Shown here: one piece after another, positions 25,750 through 35,057 of the stretch | Numbering within the stretch: position 1 is the stretch's first letter | Layout: each line of letters begins with the position of its first letter | Assembly (NCBI GenBank): GCA_046349635.1 | Contig: JAXMBX010000020.1 | Span: 17,736-81,735, forward strand | DNA from: JAXMBX01 sp046349635 | Lineage (GTDB): Bacteria; Planctomycetota; Planctomycetia; Planctomycetales; Planctomycetaceae | Reading direction: 5' to 3' | Length of the DNA stretch: 64,000 bases | Program-made: the position numbers and the translations under genes | Notes under the pieces: generated by a model | Seen by the model: the letters and a program-made list of their open reading frames with translations, nothing else | What the model was told of the DNA's origin: nothing | Database searches by the model: none

Positions 25750-26637
25750 ATGGACAAGATCCAGGTGTTTTGCTTTCTGGCCAGCTACAGCGTGGCCTTT
25801 GTCCTGGAACTCTACCGCTTTCGGGGGAAAAACCAGGTTAGCCGGCTCATCGCCCTCGCGTTCAGCCTGGCAGGTCTGGTGGCCCATACCCTCTATCTCC
25901 TCGCCCGCTCCCGCCAGTTGCATCTCCCGCCCCTGTTGAGTTCCCCCCATGACTGGCTGCTGGTCCTCTCCTGGCTGGCGGTGATTTCCTACATCACCCT
26001 GACGTTATGCGACCGGGACTTGCCGATCGGCGTATTTCTCCTCCCGATCGTCCTCGCCTGTATCGGCGCCTCGTATTTCGTCCAGACCCAGATTTCGAAG
26101 CCCCAGCTCGACGCGCTCCGCGGCTGGAAGATGCTCCATGCCTCGCTGCTCGTCCTGGGAATGCTCGGGGTGATTGTCGGCCTGGTCCTCTCCCTGATGT
26201 ACTTGTTCCAGCAGAATCGTCTCAAGCACCGCCGTCTGCTGACCCCCGGCATGGCCATGCCCAACCTGGAACGCCTGGCCCGACTGAACCGGGCCGCCAT
26301 CCTGATTTCCGTCCCGCTCCTCACGTTCGGATTCGCGACGGGCATCGGACTGATCCTCTTTCTGCGTGGAGAACGAGAGGCCAGTTATTGGACCGACCCC
26401 CTTGTCCTGGGAAGCGCCGTCATGTGGGTCGTCATGGTCGCCTTGTTCACCCGTCTGCTGACCACCAATCGCGGGCAGGGGAGGCAGGTCGCCCTCCTGA
26501 CGCTCTGGTCCTGCGGATTTCTGCTGGTCACGCTGCTGGGATTGCAGATCGTCTCCGGCAGGGTGGGATCCAAGACCTGGCATGCGGGTGATCCGTCGGA
26601 TTTACCTCTTTCTCATTTTGTTGTGAGTCGGAGGTAG
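25750..26637 (+). CDS. ccsA: CcsA/HemX-like cytochrome c assembly membrane protein
   Basis: A protein of 295 residues with about eight hydrophobic segments. It matches the CcsA/ResC/HemX family: conserved His in LVAHTLYLLAR (residue about 47), and RGWKMLHASLLVLGMLGVIV (about residues 120-139), where the His lies in the WxxxH-like haem-handling region. The family either moves haem for cytochrome c maturation (CcsA) or, as HemX, modulates HemA levels. The stop is four bases before hemA, which fits the HemX reading. The genes are probably one operon under the TATAAT at 25702. The expected C-terminal His is not evident, so full haem-transport activity is uncertain. Confidence 0.85.
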   Translation: MDKIQVFCFLASYSVAFVLELYRFRGKNQVSRLIALAFSLAGLVAHTLYLLARSRQLHLPPLLSSPHDWLLVLSWLAVISYITLTLCDRDLPIGVFLLPIVLACIGASYFVQTQISKPQLDALRGWKMLHASLLVLGMLGVIVGLVLSLMYLFQQNRLKHRRLLTPGMAMPNLERLARLNRAAILISVPLLTFGFATGIGLILFLRGEREASYWTDPLVLGSAVMWVVMVALFTRLLTTNRGQGRQVALLTLWSCGFLLVTLLGLQIVSGRVGSKTWHAGDPSDLPLSHFVVSRR

Positions 26638-26641
26638 CCCC

Positions 26642-27916
26642 GTGCATCTGCAAGTCATCCACTGCAACTATCAGACGGCCGATCTGAATGTGCGCGAAAG
26701 GCTCGCCTTTACCCCGGAGCGGGTCCAGGAGGCCTACCGCGAACTGAAACGCCGCTTCCCCACGTCGGAACACGTCATCCTCTCCACCTGCAATCGGGTC
26801 GAGTTGTATTCCGCGAACACCTCGCTCGAACATGGCCCGACGCATCAGGACATCGCCCGTTTTCTCGCGGAATTTCACCAGATTCCCCTGGATGATTTTA
26901 TTGGGGATCTGGTGGAACGGACCGGCACGGACGTCGTGCGGCATCTGTTTAGCGTCGCTTCCAGCCTCGACAGCATGGTCCTCGGCGAACCGCAGATCGT
27001 CGCACAGGTCCGGGAAGCCTACAGCCAGGCCAAGTCCATGCAGGCGGACGGCCCGCTGACCACCCCGTTGTTCGAACGGGCCTTGAGCGTCTCCAAGCGG
27101 GTCCGCACGGAGACCGGCCTCTCCGAAGGACGGGTCTCCATTGCCAGCGTCGCCGTGGGAGAATTCGGCAAGGGAATCTTCGAACGCTTTGACGATAAGC
27201 ACGTCCTCGTCATCGGGGCCGGGCAGATGGCCGAGGAAACCCTCCGCTACCTTCAGGACGAAGGGGTCCGCAAGATCACCGTCATTAACCGCAACAAGGA
27301 GCGGGCGCAGGTTCTGGCAGGACAGTGGGGGGGAGCGGTCCGTTCCTGGGAAGATCTCGATCTCACGCTCGCCGAGGCGGACGTCATCGTCAGCACGACG
27401 GGGGCCGACCGCCCCATTGTCGATGCCCCCCGCTTCCGCCGAGTCCGCCAGCAGAATGGCATGCGCCCCGTTTTCATCCTCGATCTCGGCGCACCGCGCG
27501 ACTTCACCTCCGATGTGGCCGACGTCGATGAAGAGGTCTACCTCTACTGCATCGATGACCTGCAGGCCACCTGCGAACAGAACCGCAAGCGAAGGCAGAA
27601 GGAACTCGACAAGGCCTGGAACATCATCGAGCAGGAGACCGATGCCTTCACCGCCACCCTGGCACATCGAGCCACTGGCCCTCTGGTCCGGGAACTCCGC
27701 GAACGCTGGAACGAGATCGTGGAGATGGAAACCCAGCGTTTGTTTCAGAAGCTCCCGCATCTTGAGGCAGAGCGGGATGAAATCACAAAGTCCATCGAGC
27801 GAATCGTCAACAAGCTCCTCCACCCTCCCATGGAGGCCCTGCGGGACGAGGCCCGCGAAGGGACTCCCCACGGCCTGATGGACGCTCTCAAAAAGCTGTT
27901 CCACCTCGGCGAATAA
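26642..27916 (+). CDS. hemA: Glutamyl-tRNA reductase
   Basis: A protein of 424 residues from GTG 26642, with GGAGG nine bases upstream. HemA reduces glutamyl-tRNA to glutamate-1-semialdehyde, the committed step of C5 haem synthesis. The catalytic cysteine is Cys50 in VILSTCNRVELYSA. The substrate region is SLDSMVLGEPQIVAQVREAY. The NADPH-binding fold is VLVIGAGQMAEETLRYL, followed by the C-terminal dimerisation helix. All these parts are intact and the length is typical. It overlaps no other gene and is tightly linked to the upstream ccsA/hemX-like gene. Confidence 0.98.
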   Translation: MHLQVIHCNYQTADLNVRERLAFTPERVQEAYRELKRRFPTSEHVILSTCNRVELYSANTSLEHGPTHQDIARFLAEFHQIPLDDFIGDLVERTGTDVVRHLFSVASSLDSMVLGEPQIVAQVREAYSQAKSMQADGPLTTPLFERALSVSKRVRTETGLSEGRVSIASVAVGEFGKGIFERFDDKHVLVIGAGQMAEETLRYLQDEGVRKITVINRNKERAQVLAGQWGGAVRSWEDLDLTLAEADVIVSTTGADRPIVDAPRFRRVRQQNGMRPVFILDLGAPRDFTSDVADVDEEVYLYCIDDLQATCEQNRKRRQKELDKAWNIIEQETDAFTATLAHRATGPLVRELRERWNEIVEMETQRLFQKLPHLEAERDEITKSIERIVNKLLHPPMEALRDEAREGTPHGLMDALKKLFHLGE

Positions 27917-28081
27917 GCCCTTCTGCCGCACGATTCGCTCCCGAAATCCCTGCATTTCGCGGCCGGATTCCCTCTTGCCCAAAACCCCGCTTCCCGCGAA
28001 AATTCCGCCCCCCTCGGGAAAACCTCTTTCCCGCTGGTCCGCTCGCCGTACATCTCCTCATTCCCGTGGGAGCCCGGTTCC

Positions 28082-29416
28082 ATGAAACCCACGTCCCTGT
28101 TCGCGATCCTGCTGGCATTGATTGGCCTCGTCATCTTTTCGCCGGTTTTAGTCCGGGGAGAAGAACCCCGGCTTCTGGAACAACTCGGGAAACAGATCTT
28201 TTTCGATCCGCAGTTGTCCAACCCGGTCGGGCAGTCCTGCGCCAGTTGCCACCACCCCGCCACCGGTTTCACCGGGCCCCAGGCGAAGATCAACCTCGAA
28301 GGGGCGGTGATGGAAGGGGCCGTCAAGGGACGGTTCGGCAAGCGCAAACCCCCCACGGTCTCCTATGCCTCCTTCAGCCCCTCTTTCAGCCGCGATCCCA
28401 AATCGGGAGACACGACGGGAGGCCAGTTCTGGGACGGTCGTGCCCACACGTTGACGGATCAGGCGACAGGCCCGCTCCTCAATCCGCTCGAACAGAACAA
28501 CGCCGATGCAGTCGCACTTTTCAAGAAGCTGCAACACTCCTCGTATCGACCGTTATTCGAGAAAGTTCACGGGGCGGGGACATTGGAGGATTCTCCCGAA
28601 AATGTGAATCAGGTCCTCAGCCGAATCGCCGCCTCGCTCGCCGCTTACGAATCCTCGCACGAAGTAAATCCGTTCAGCTCGAAGTACGATGCCTACCTCG
28701 CCGGCCAGGCGAAACTTTCCCCCAGCGAAGCCCGGGGCCTGGAGCTTTTCGCCGGCAAGGCTAACTGTGCGAACTGCCATCCCCACAAACCGGGGGACGA
28801 CGGCAGCCCGCCGTTGTTCACCGATTTCACCTACGACAACCTCGGGATTCCGCGCAACCGCCTGAACCCGTTCTATCGCATGCCCGCCGACATCAATCCC
28901 GATGGTGAACAGCACGTCGATCTGGGACTCTATGAAACCGTCAAGGAACAGGAACTCCGCGGCGCCTTCAAGGTCCCCACGCTACGCAATGTCGATCGCC
29001 GTCCCCACCCCGGATTCGTGAAAGCCTACACCCACAACGGCTATTTCAAGAGCCTCAAGGATGTCATCCACTTCTACAACCTCCGCGACGTCCGCCCCGG
29101 GGACTTTCCCCCTGCGGAAGTTCCCGAGACCGTCAATCACGAGGAACTCGGCAACCTCAAGCTGACCGATGCCGAGGAGAACGACCTCGTCGCGTTCCTC
29201 AAGACACTCACCGATGGCTACATGGACTCCGACCAGGTCGCTGAGAAAACCCCCAAGGTCGAAAAGATCCCCCAGCGGGGACAACCGGTTTCCAGTCCGG
29301 TCGTCGCCCGTCCGGCCACCTTCCAGCGGGCCAACGATCTGCAGCGGATCCAGCAATTCCGGAGGCAGTACCAGCAGACCGCCAGGCCCGACACCCCCCA
29401 AAAATCTACACGCTGA
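28082..29416 (+). CDS. Di-haem cytochrome c peroxidase / MauG family
   Basis: A protein of 444 residues with a signal peptide (LFAILLALIGLVIFSPVLVRG). Two haem-attachment motifs are visible: CASCH near residue 53 and CANCH near residue 232. The family fold is shown by GKQIFFDPQLSNPVGQSCAS, PTVSYASFSPSF, and PTLRNVDRRPHPGFVKAYTH. It is a periplasmic enzyme that probably reduces hydrogen peroxide with electrons from a small cytochrome, or carries out a MauG-like oxidation. Downstream of the usual end, a C-terminal tail of about 55 residues is rich in Pro/Gln/Arg and is of unknown role. A copy of the dispersed repeat begins five bases after the stop. Confidence 0.93.
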   Translation: MKPTSLFAILLALIGLVIFSPVLVRGEEPRLLEQLGKQIFFDPQLSNPVGQSCASCHHPATGFTGPQAKINLEGAVMEGAVKGRFGKRKPPTVSYASFSPSFSRDPKSGDTTGGQFWDGRAHTLTDQATGPLLNPLEQNNADAVALFKKLQHSSYRPLFEKVHGAGTLEDSPENVNQVLSRIAASLAAYESSHEVNPFSSKYDAYLAGQAKLSPSEARGLELFAGKANCANCHPHKPGDDGSPPLFTDFTYDNLGIPRNRLNPFYRMPADINPDGEQHVDLGLYETVKEQELRGAFKVPTLRNVDRRPHPGFVKAYTHNGYFKSLKDVIHFYNLRDVRPGDFPPAEVPETVNHEELGNLKLTDAEENDLVAFLKTLTDGYMDSDQVAEKTPKVEKIPQRGQPVSSPVVARPATFQRANDLQRIQQFRRQYQQTARPDTPQKSTR

Positions 29417-29420
29417 AAGC

Positions 29421-29500
29421 ATCTCACAACATGCGGTTGGCGATCACGTTGAATCTGTTGTTTCAGAGAAACGTGCTCGTCCAGAGCATTCTGTGATATC
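29421..29500. repeat. Dispersed intergenic element, copy A (degenerate ends)
   Basis: The copy runs from ATCTCACAACATGCGGTTGG to CCAGAGCATTCTGTGATATC and keeps the core ATGCGGTTGGCGATCACG and CGTCCAGAGCATT. It lies between the peroxidase stop and the 3' end of the DUF1559 gene. Confidence 0.7.
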
Positions 29501-29517
29501 GCCTGATCAGAAACAGA

Positions 29518-30594
29518 TCAGAAGTCGTTGCTCGCCTTGCCGTCGTTCCGGCCCCCCATCGCCTGCCACAGACCCAGGTCCACCTGGTTCGTGATGAAGG
29601 AGACATGGCCGTCGCAGAACAGGGAGTGCACGCCCCCCGAATGCCGGCTGTGAGCCGCCACGTTGTGCGACAACCGGCTCCACCAGTAGAAGTTCCGCAC
29701 GCTGTGCGGCAGACCACCCCGACAATCAATCCCCGTGTCGTTTGGGCCGCGAATGTGGTTGTACATCGTGTGACCCGGGGCTCCATACAGAATCCGGCTG
29801 CCGCGCGTCAGTTGCAGCTTCCCGCCGGAAATGCAGTCCCCCGGATAGTTGATCAGTTCCGGACCGTTGTTCGTGTTGTTGTTCCCGGTCGTCAGCACGA
29901 AACCCGTGGAGGGAGTGAACCCATTCCAGTTCCCGCCGGTATTGGTCTTGTCCGCCGGATCGGAAATAATCTGTTCGCTCAGGCAGATCGTCTGGGACGG
30001 ACCATCCGTGATGTCCTGCGTGCCGATCTTGGAGTTCTCGAAAGAGATCCCTGTTCCGCATTCCCGGAGGGGTTTTGGTGGAGACGGAGAACGTCGTCCC
30101 CGTGTTCATGACATAATTCGTGATTCCCGCGAAGCCCGCCCCTGGGCCAGCGACTGCACCCACGGATCGCTGGGGCAGAGGAAGATCACCGGCTGGATGA
30201 TCGCGAGAGTGTCATTCGCTGAGGTATCCGGCCCGCTCCGGAAATTGATCTGGTTATACAACGCCATCTGATCGATGTAGGGGAGCATCTGGGCAAACCC
30301 CGAAAAAGTGTCTCCCTTTCCGGTCGTCGCATTGGCATTCGCGGTCTGGGTCAGATCGTCCGTCGGCGAGACGTACACGATCCGACCGGGGAAACACCTT
30401 GTTGGCATCCAGGTAGTTGTGCAACGCCAGTCCCAGTTGCTTCATGTTGTTCTTGCAACTGGTCCGGCGGACCGCCTCCCGCGCTTGCTGCACGGCGGCA
30501 GAAGCGGCGAAATCAACACCCCGATAATCGCAATCACCACCAGCAATTCGATCAGGATGAACCCCGAACGTCGACGAATTGAAAACCTGTGCAT
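29518..30594 (-). pseudogene. DUF1559 prepilin-like protein, frameshifted
   Basis: The reading starts at ATG 30594 after AGGAGAG and gives a type IV prepilin-like N terminus (GFILIELLVVIAIIGVLI). It then needs at least four single-base corrections, near 30493, 30395, 30130 and 30075, to continue through the family markers: QQAREAVRRTSCKNNMKQLG, FAQMLPYIDQMALYNQINF, and HSGGVHSLFCDGHVSF at the C terminus. Three of the shifts examined need one extra G or C, as in missed homopolymer bases. Uncorrected sequence error is therefore as likely as gene decay. Members of this large planctomycete family are exported pseudopilin-like proteins of unknown role. It is divergent from the XRE regulator at 30693. 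Confidence 0.8.
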
Positions 30595-30628
30595 TGAAAT
30601 CTCTCCTGGGGACCCTTGCAGACGACCG

Positions 30629-30661
30629 GATCATGTCACATAATGATATGATCATGTCACA
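30629..30661. promoter_or_regulatory. Two phased GATCATGTCACA repeats: candidate operator
   Basis: GATCATGTCACA occurs at 30629-30640 and 30650-30661, 21 bp apart (two helical turns). It lies in the 98-bp gap between the divergent DUF1559 and XRE genes. Perfect, phased 12-mers next to a DNA-binding protein gene suggest an autoregulatory operator. Confidence 0.5.
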
Positions 30662-30692
30662 CCAAACACAACCGCCAGATCAAATTCAACCG

Positions 30693-31712
30693 ATGTATCG
30701 CGTCCGCGAATTCCGCGAGCGAAAAGGCTGGTCCCGGCGGAACTTGCCCTCGGCGCGGGTATTTCCCGCACCGCGGTCAGCGCCATCGAAGGCGAACGCC
30801 TCACACCCTCCGTCTCCGCAGCCCTCGCGCTCGCCGAATCTTTCGGCTGTACGGTCGAAGAACTATTCGGACGGCGGGCAGGTCACTCACCATCGCGCTG
30901 GGCTTGGCCCCAGGAGAAATCTCCCGGCCGCTGCTGGATTGCGGAACATCGCGGAGAGTTCCTCGCGTATTCACCCCACGAAGTCGCGACCTCTTTCTGG
31001 CCGCATGACGCCACCGCTCCCACGGAACCGCTGTCCGCGACGGCACGGGATCTCGCCCGCCGGACGCTCGTCATCGCCACCTGTGACCCCGCCGTCGGGC
31101 TGCTGGCCCACGAACTCTGGGAGTCCTCCGGAATTCGTCTCCTGGCCGTCCAGCGTTCCAGCCGCCAATCGCTGCAGGCCTTGAGCACCGGTCTCGTCCA
31201 CGCGGCAGGGATTCATCTCGCCGCCGTCAATTCCTCCGCTAACTCCACCGCCGCGTGGGAGGCCCTCACGGAAGAGTTTCAGATTCTCTCCATGGGGGCC
31301 TGGCAATCCGGAGTCGCGTTGAGTTCTCCATCAACTCCCCGCTCTCCGTTCCACTCAGCTCCTCGCGCCTTTCCTGGATCGGTCGCGAAAAAGGCTCGGG
31401 CGCCTATCAAAGTTGCAACAGGTGCTCGGCGATCGCATGCCGCGACGCATGGCACGCGATCATCGCGGAGTCGCCGAAGCCCTCCGCAACGGCTGGGGAG
31501 ACGCCTGCATCAGCCTGCAATGGGTCGCCGAAGAATACGGCCTCGGTTTCCTTGGGGTCCGCCGCGAACGCTACGATCTCTGCATCCCCCACTCCATGCT
31601 GCAGGATCACCGCATCGCCGCGCTGCTCCGTGCCGCCCGCTCTTCCGCCTATCACCAGGCCCTGCAGGGATTGTCCGGGGTGGAAGCCCGCACCGCAGGC
31701 GAACTGCAGTAA
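30693..31712 (+). pseudogene. XRE-family regulator with periplasmic-binding-like domain, frameshifted
   Basis: The frame may also start at 30633. The reconstructed protein has an N-terminal helix-turn-helix (MYRVREFRERKGWSRR, then GISRTAVSAIEGERLTPSVS) and a substrate-binding-like domain (LVIATCDPAVGLLAHELWES, LSTGLVHAAGIHLAAVN, AEALRNGWGDACISLQWVAE, FLGVRRERYDLCIP). This architecture is that of XRE-PBP_like fusions, which are thought to bind small molecules and are sometimes linked to molybdate. At least three frame changes, near 30750, 31300 and 31410, are needed to read it through. Whether these are real or sequence errors cannot be decided here. It shares a repeat-containing promoter region with the divergent DUF1559 gene. 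Confidence 0.75.
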
Positions 31713-31760
31713 ACTCTCTTGTAAACCCGACGACTCTTATTTGTCAGATGTTTTGGGTGG

Positions 31761-31791
31761 CATGCCCACTTCGCGAAGCAGGGTGGGCATG
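31761..31791. repeat. Inverted repeat CATGCCCAC / GTGGGCATG
   Basis: A 9-bp perfect stem encloses TTCGCGAA. It lies in the 135-bp convergent gap between the XRE gene and the beta-propeller gene. It could serve as a terminator for both, but it has no T-run. Confidence 0.4.
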
Positions 31792-31847
31792 TGCGCGTTT
31801 GACTCTGATTCGAAACAATCGCCTGCCCAGTTAGGCCAGGCAGCTCA

Positions 31848-33104
31848 CTAACCGACGATCTCGCTGATGTCGATCAGGTGCAATTGGCGTCCCCCGGCAT
31901 GCGGCGAGTCGATCACCACCTTTCGGCCATCCGGACTGAAGCGGGGATGCGTGTCGCATCGCCACTCACCCGTGTATTCCGCCGGAGACAGGAAATGTCC
32001 CAGCGGCACCACCCGCTCCGTCTTCACATGATACAGATACGGATGCTGCAACCGCTGCTTGTCCGGATAACTGTCATTCAGGATCCACTCTCCCCCCGGC
32101 AGATACGTGCAATGCCCATCCTGTTGCATCTTCTTCGGGGCGACCGGTTCAATGTCCCGCCCCTTGTCGTCGAACAGGTAAAACCTGTTTCCATGCACCG
32201 GTTGCCGTGAGAACGCCAGGATGTGTTCCGGGTCGCGCCAGATGAAGTGCGACGTGATCCCGTTCGCATCCAGCACGTGCAGATCGGAACCATCGAGGTT
32301 GGCGGTAATCATCCGCGTCTCCCGTTTCTCGGGGCCTGTTTGCCAGCGGTGTAAAAACACGAACCGTGTCCCCTCCGGATTGAACAGCAGGTGATTGAAC
32401 CAGTGCTTCCCACTTCCCTGCATGCTCGGCAACTGCGGCCCGAACTTCGCCACGTCCGCAATCGCCAGGATCAGTTCCTGCCGTCCGGTCGCCAGATCGA
32501 TCCGGAAAATCCCCGTGTCTTTGGGCAGCGCAATCTTCTCATTCGGGTCGGAAATGCCGTTGTACCCATACCCCGGCCTGCAATGCCCCAACCGTCGGAA
32601 GTCGGTCGCAATCGCGGTCTTCCCGTCCGGGCTCAGGGCGTAGATCGGATGCGGAATCGTGCGCAGCTCTTTCGTCCGGACGTTCAATATCCGGCAGACG
32701 TACTCGCCCCCCTCCCGATCATTCCAGACAACCGTCTCTTTCGAACCGGGAAGCCACTGCAGCATGCACCCCTGTTGCCAGCACCAGGCAGTCGTCGTCC
32801 CCAGCGGAATCCACGCATCCCCAGCCTGCAGATCCACCATCCCCACGCCGATCCGATCCTCAGGCCTCGGGGCACGATGCTCAAAATCCACCTCCATCCC
32901 CAGCACATACCGGCTCGTCGGATCGAATTCCAGCTTGTCGTAATACCCAAACCAGTGCCGCTTCGGCCCCTGGGTAATCGTCCGGACGGGAGGCAATTTT
33001 TCTTGAGGTTTCGCGGCAAACAGACCCGTGCTCAGACCTCCCGCGACGATTGCGGCAACTCCCTGCTTCAAAACATGCCGTCGTGTGGACCGGGATGCCA
33101 TCAC
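31848..33104 (-). CDS. Tat-exported beta-propeller protein
   Basis: A protein of 418 residues with a Tat-like signal (STRRHVLKQGVAAIVAGG). The rest carries repeated beta-propeller blade features typical of TolB/oligogalacturonate-lyase-like folds: LEFDPTSRYVLGMEV, YALSPDGKTAIATDF, LLFNPEGTRFVFLHRWQTG, and HPRFSPDGRKVVIDSPHAGG. His/Gln/Asp-rich loops (CMLQWLPGSKETVVWNDREG) resemble those in the oligogalacturonate lyase family, but no catalytic set can be claimed. It is probably periplasmic and may act on polysaccharide fragments or serve as a binding protein. It precedes, on the same strand, no gene with an obvious link; an esterase gene lies upstream. Confidence 0.85.
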   Translation of the reverse strand: MMASRSTRRHVLKQGVAAIVAGGLSTGLFAAKPQEKLPPVRTITQGPKRHWFGYYDKLEFDPTSRYVLGMEVDFEHRAPRPEDRIGVGMVDLQAGDAWIPLGTTTAWCWQQGCMLQWLPGSKETVVWNDREGGEYVCRILNVRTKELRTIPHPIYALSPDGKTAIATDFRRLGHCRPGYGYNGISDPNEKIALPKDTGIFRIDLATGRQELILAIADVAKFGPQLPSMQGSGKHWFNHLLFNPEGTRFVFLHRWQTGPEKRETRMITANLDGSDLHVLDANGITSHFIWRDPEHILAFSRQPVHGNRFYLFDDKGRDIEPVAPKKMQQDGHCTYLPGGEWILNDSYPDKQRLQHPYLYHVKTERVVPLGHFLSPAEYTGEWRCDTHPRFSPDGRKVVIDSPHAGGRQLHLIDISEIVG

Positions 33105-33125
33105 ATTCTCTCCTTCAGCGATGCG

Positions 33126-34052
33126 TTATTTCTGAGGGGCGGGGTCTTTCAATTTCAGCGTCCGGGCGAAGAACTCATTCACGACCGTCCGGGTCCACGG
33201 AACCTGGATCAACGAATGCGGACAATGCCCCACGGTCGCCAGCCGATGATAGCTCAAATCGTGCAAGCCGTTCTTCTGCAGTTCCACCACAAACTTGTCC
33301 GCCGTCTCAATCGGCACCTGATTATCCTCCACCCCATAAATCAGCATCAACGGAATCTTGATCCGATCCGCATATGTCGACGGGGAACATTTCTGGTACG
33401 CCTTCAGCAGTTCCCCCTCCGGCGGACCTCCCATGAACATATTCACCACACCCCGCAACACCCCCTGATGGTATTGCGCCACCATGTCAATCGGCCCGCT
33501 GTCGCTGATCGCACACTGCACCCGGCTGGAATGTTCCCGCCACGGGGCATCCGCAGCCAGGGAAGGCTCCTCGGAAATCGCCAGCATCAGCGCCAGGTGT
33601 CCTCCCGCGGAGTTTCCCCACGCTCCGATCCGGGCCGGATCGAGATTGTGTTCCTTCGCATGCGCCCGCAACCAGCGGATCGCGCACTCGCAATCCTCCA
33701 GACCGGAAGGATAGATCGCCTCTTTGGAGAGTCGATAGTTGATCGTTGCCGCGGCGAAACCCAGCCGCGCATAGTCGATCACATTCGCCTGGTTCCGAGG
33801 CTTGATCGTCGCAAAACTTGATTTATCCCCATCCACCCAGCCTCCCCCGTGAATCAGCACAATCACCGGCAACGGTTTCTCCGATTTCGCTTCCGGAACC
33901 GCCAGATCCAGTTTCATCATCCGGTGCCCGCCGGGGTGATAAGAAATCTCCCGCTGCAGAATCACTCCATCGACGACTTCCGCCGCACAGAGACCACTCC
34001 CACAGCAAAAGAGCAGGGCAGCCGCAAACATACTCCGAGCGACACGATTCAT
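33126..34052 (-). CDS. Secreted alpha/beta-hydrolase (esterase, BD-FAE/HSL-like)
   Basis: A protein of 308 residues with a signal peptide (SMFAAALLFCCGSGLCAAE). The oxyanion motif HGGGW is in VIVLIHGGGWVDGDKSS, and the nucleophile is Ser in GAWGNSAGGHLALM (GxSxG form). The acid and His are probably in MLIYGVEDNQVPIETADKF and RLATVGHCPHSLIQV. The length fits carboxylesterases such as acetylxylan or feruloyl esterase relatives. It lies next to beta-propeller and sulfatase genes, so it may remove acyl groups from polysaccharides in the periplasm. The substrate is an inference. Confidence 0.9.
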   Translation of the reverse strand: MNRVARSMFAAALLFCCGSGLCAAEVVDGVILQREISYHPGGHRMMKLDLAVPEAKSEKPLPVIVLIHGGGWVDGDKSSFATIKPRNQANVIDYARLGFAAATINYRLSKEAIYPSGLEDCECAIRWLRAHAKEHNLDPARIGAWGNSAGGHLALMLAISEEPSLAADAPWREHSSRVQCAISDSGPIDMVAQYHQGVLRGVVNMFMGGPPEGELLKAYQKCSPSTYADRIKIPLMLIYGVEDNQVPIETADKFVVELQKNGLHDLSYHRLATVGHCPHSLIQVPWTRTVVNEFFARTLKLKDPAPQK

Positions 34053-34175
34053 GCGGGCCTCTTTACGACTTGGCGGCCTTCGCCGCAGCCGGTTTCGCTA
34101 AACAAACTTCGTAGTCATTCGCCCCTCGATCTTCCCGACCTTCGGTAACCCCTTGCTGTCGAGCAGCTTTTCCGG

Positions 34176-34946
34176 TCAGCTCACCTCCCAGACCCGATCT
34201 CCCCCGCCAATCTCCAAGTTCCTGATCTTCAGCGCATTCAACTCTTCCACCACTGTTTGATGAAACCCCGTCTTCAAATGGACGGCCACAATCTGCGCGG
34301 GGATCTTCAACTTCGCCAGCTCTCGCTCGAACAGGGCAGGGGTGAGGTGTTTGGTTTTCATCGCCAGTTCCCCCAAAGCATTCGGGAAACTGCATTCCAT
34401 GAAGACCATCTTCAATCCTGGCGTGGCGTTGGCAATTTCCCAGATCCGCTCCGTCGGCCCGGAATCGGAGACGAACAGCACCGCCGTCCCTGTCGCATCC
34501 TGCACCAGAAAACCGTGCGTCGGGACAACGTGGTTGACTTCAATCGGCGTGATCGTCAACCCCTCGACCACCACCGGCCGCTCCGAAACCAGTTCATCCG
34601 TCCGATAAAATGAAACCACCCCCGCCGATAACCGCTCCAGATCCGGCCAGATCCGGTCGTTGAACAAATCCCGCCGCAACGAATCCAACACAAACCCGCC
34701 CGCATGGATCGTCGGACCATCCCCACGCGGCTCGTAGACATTGCTCAGGAACGAAGGGAGCGATCCGACGTGATCGATATGGGAGTGGGACAAAAACACC
34801 TGCTTGACCGCGCGTTGGACTTCGACCGGGGAGATGTAACCCAGGCAGCCCGCATCAATCGCCACTGTCTCATTGATCAGAAACGTCGTCAGGTTCTGAT
34901 GCCCGTCCCCGTTCCCCACGGCGGAGCCGATTTGTCGGATTTTCAC
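34176..34946 (-). CDS. Metallo-beta-lactamase-fold hydrolase (class II cAMP phosphodiesterase-like)
   Basis: A protein of 256 residues with no signal peptide. The metal motif is FLSHSHIDHVGSLPSFL (HxHxDH form), and later ligands are in NHVVPTHGFLVQD, FVSDSGPTERIWE and VAVHLKTGFHQ. The SHSHIDHVGSLPSF form and the later Asp-Ser-Gly resemble class II 3',5'-cyclic-nucleotide phosphodiesterases and RNase Z relatives. It probably cleaves a phosphodiester in the cytoplasm; substrate undetermined. A further 25 in-frame codons with coding character follow the TGA stop (to 34098), noted as a separate observation. Confidence 0.88.
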   Translation of the reverse strand: MKIRQIGSAVGNGDGHQNLTTFLINETVAIDAGCLGYISPVEVQRAVKQVFLSHSHIDHVGSLPSFLSNVYEPRGDGPTIHAGGFVLDSLRRDLFNDRIWPDLERLSAGVVSFYRTDELVSERPVVVEGLTITPIEVNHVVPTHGFLVQDATGTAVLFVSDSGPTERIWEIANATPGLKMVFMECSFPNALGELAMKTKHLTPALFERELAKLKIPAQIVAVHLKTGFHQTVVEELNALKIRNLEIGGGDRVWEVS

Positions 34947-35057
34947 GGCTTACCCTCGTCACCTGATTCCCGATCGCTTCCCGACCACCATTGTGACACA
35001 GGCCGAAGGTTTCAGGAAGAATCCTCCCCCGAATCCGTTCTTCCCCTGACCGCAGGA

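Noticed and set aside
32391..33821. 476-residue plus-strand frame
   Set aside because: It is the antisense of the beta-propeller and esterase genes, both of which carry recognisable motifs. Long antisense frames are expected at this GC content.
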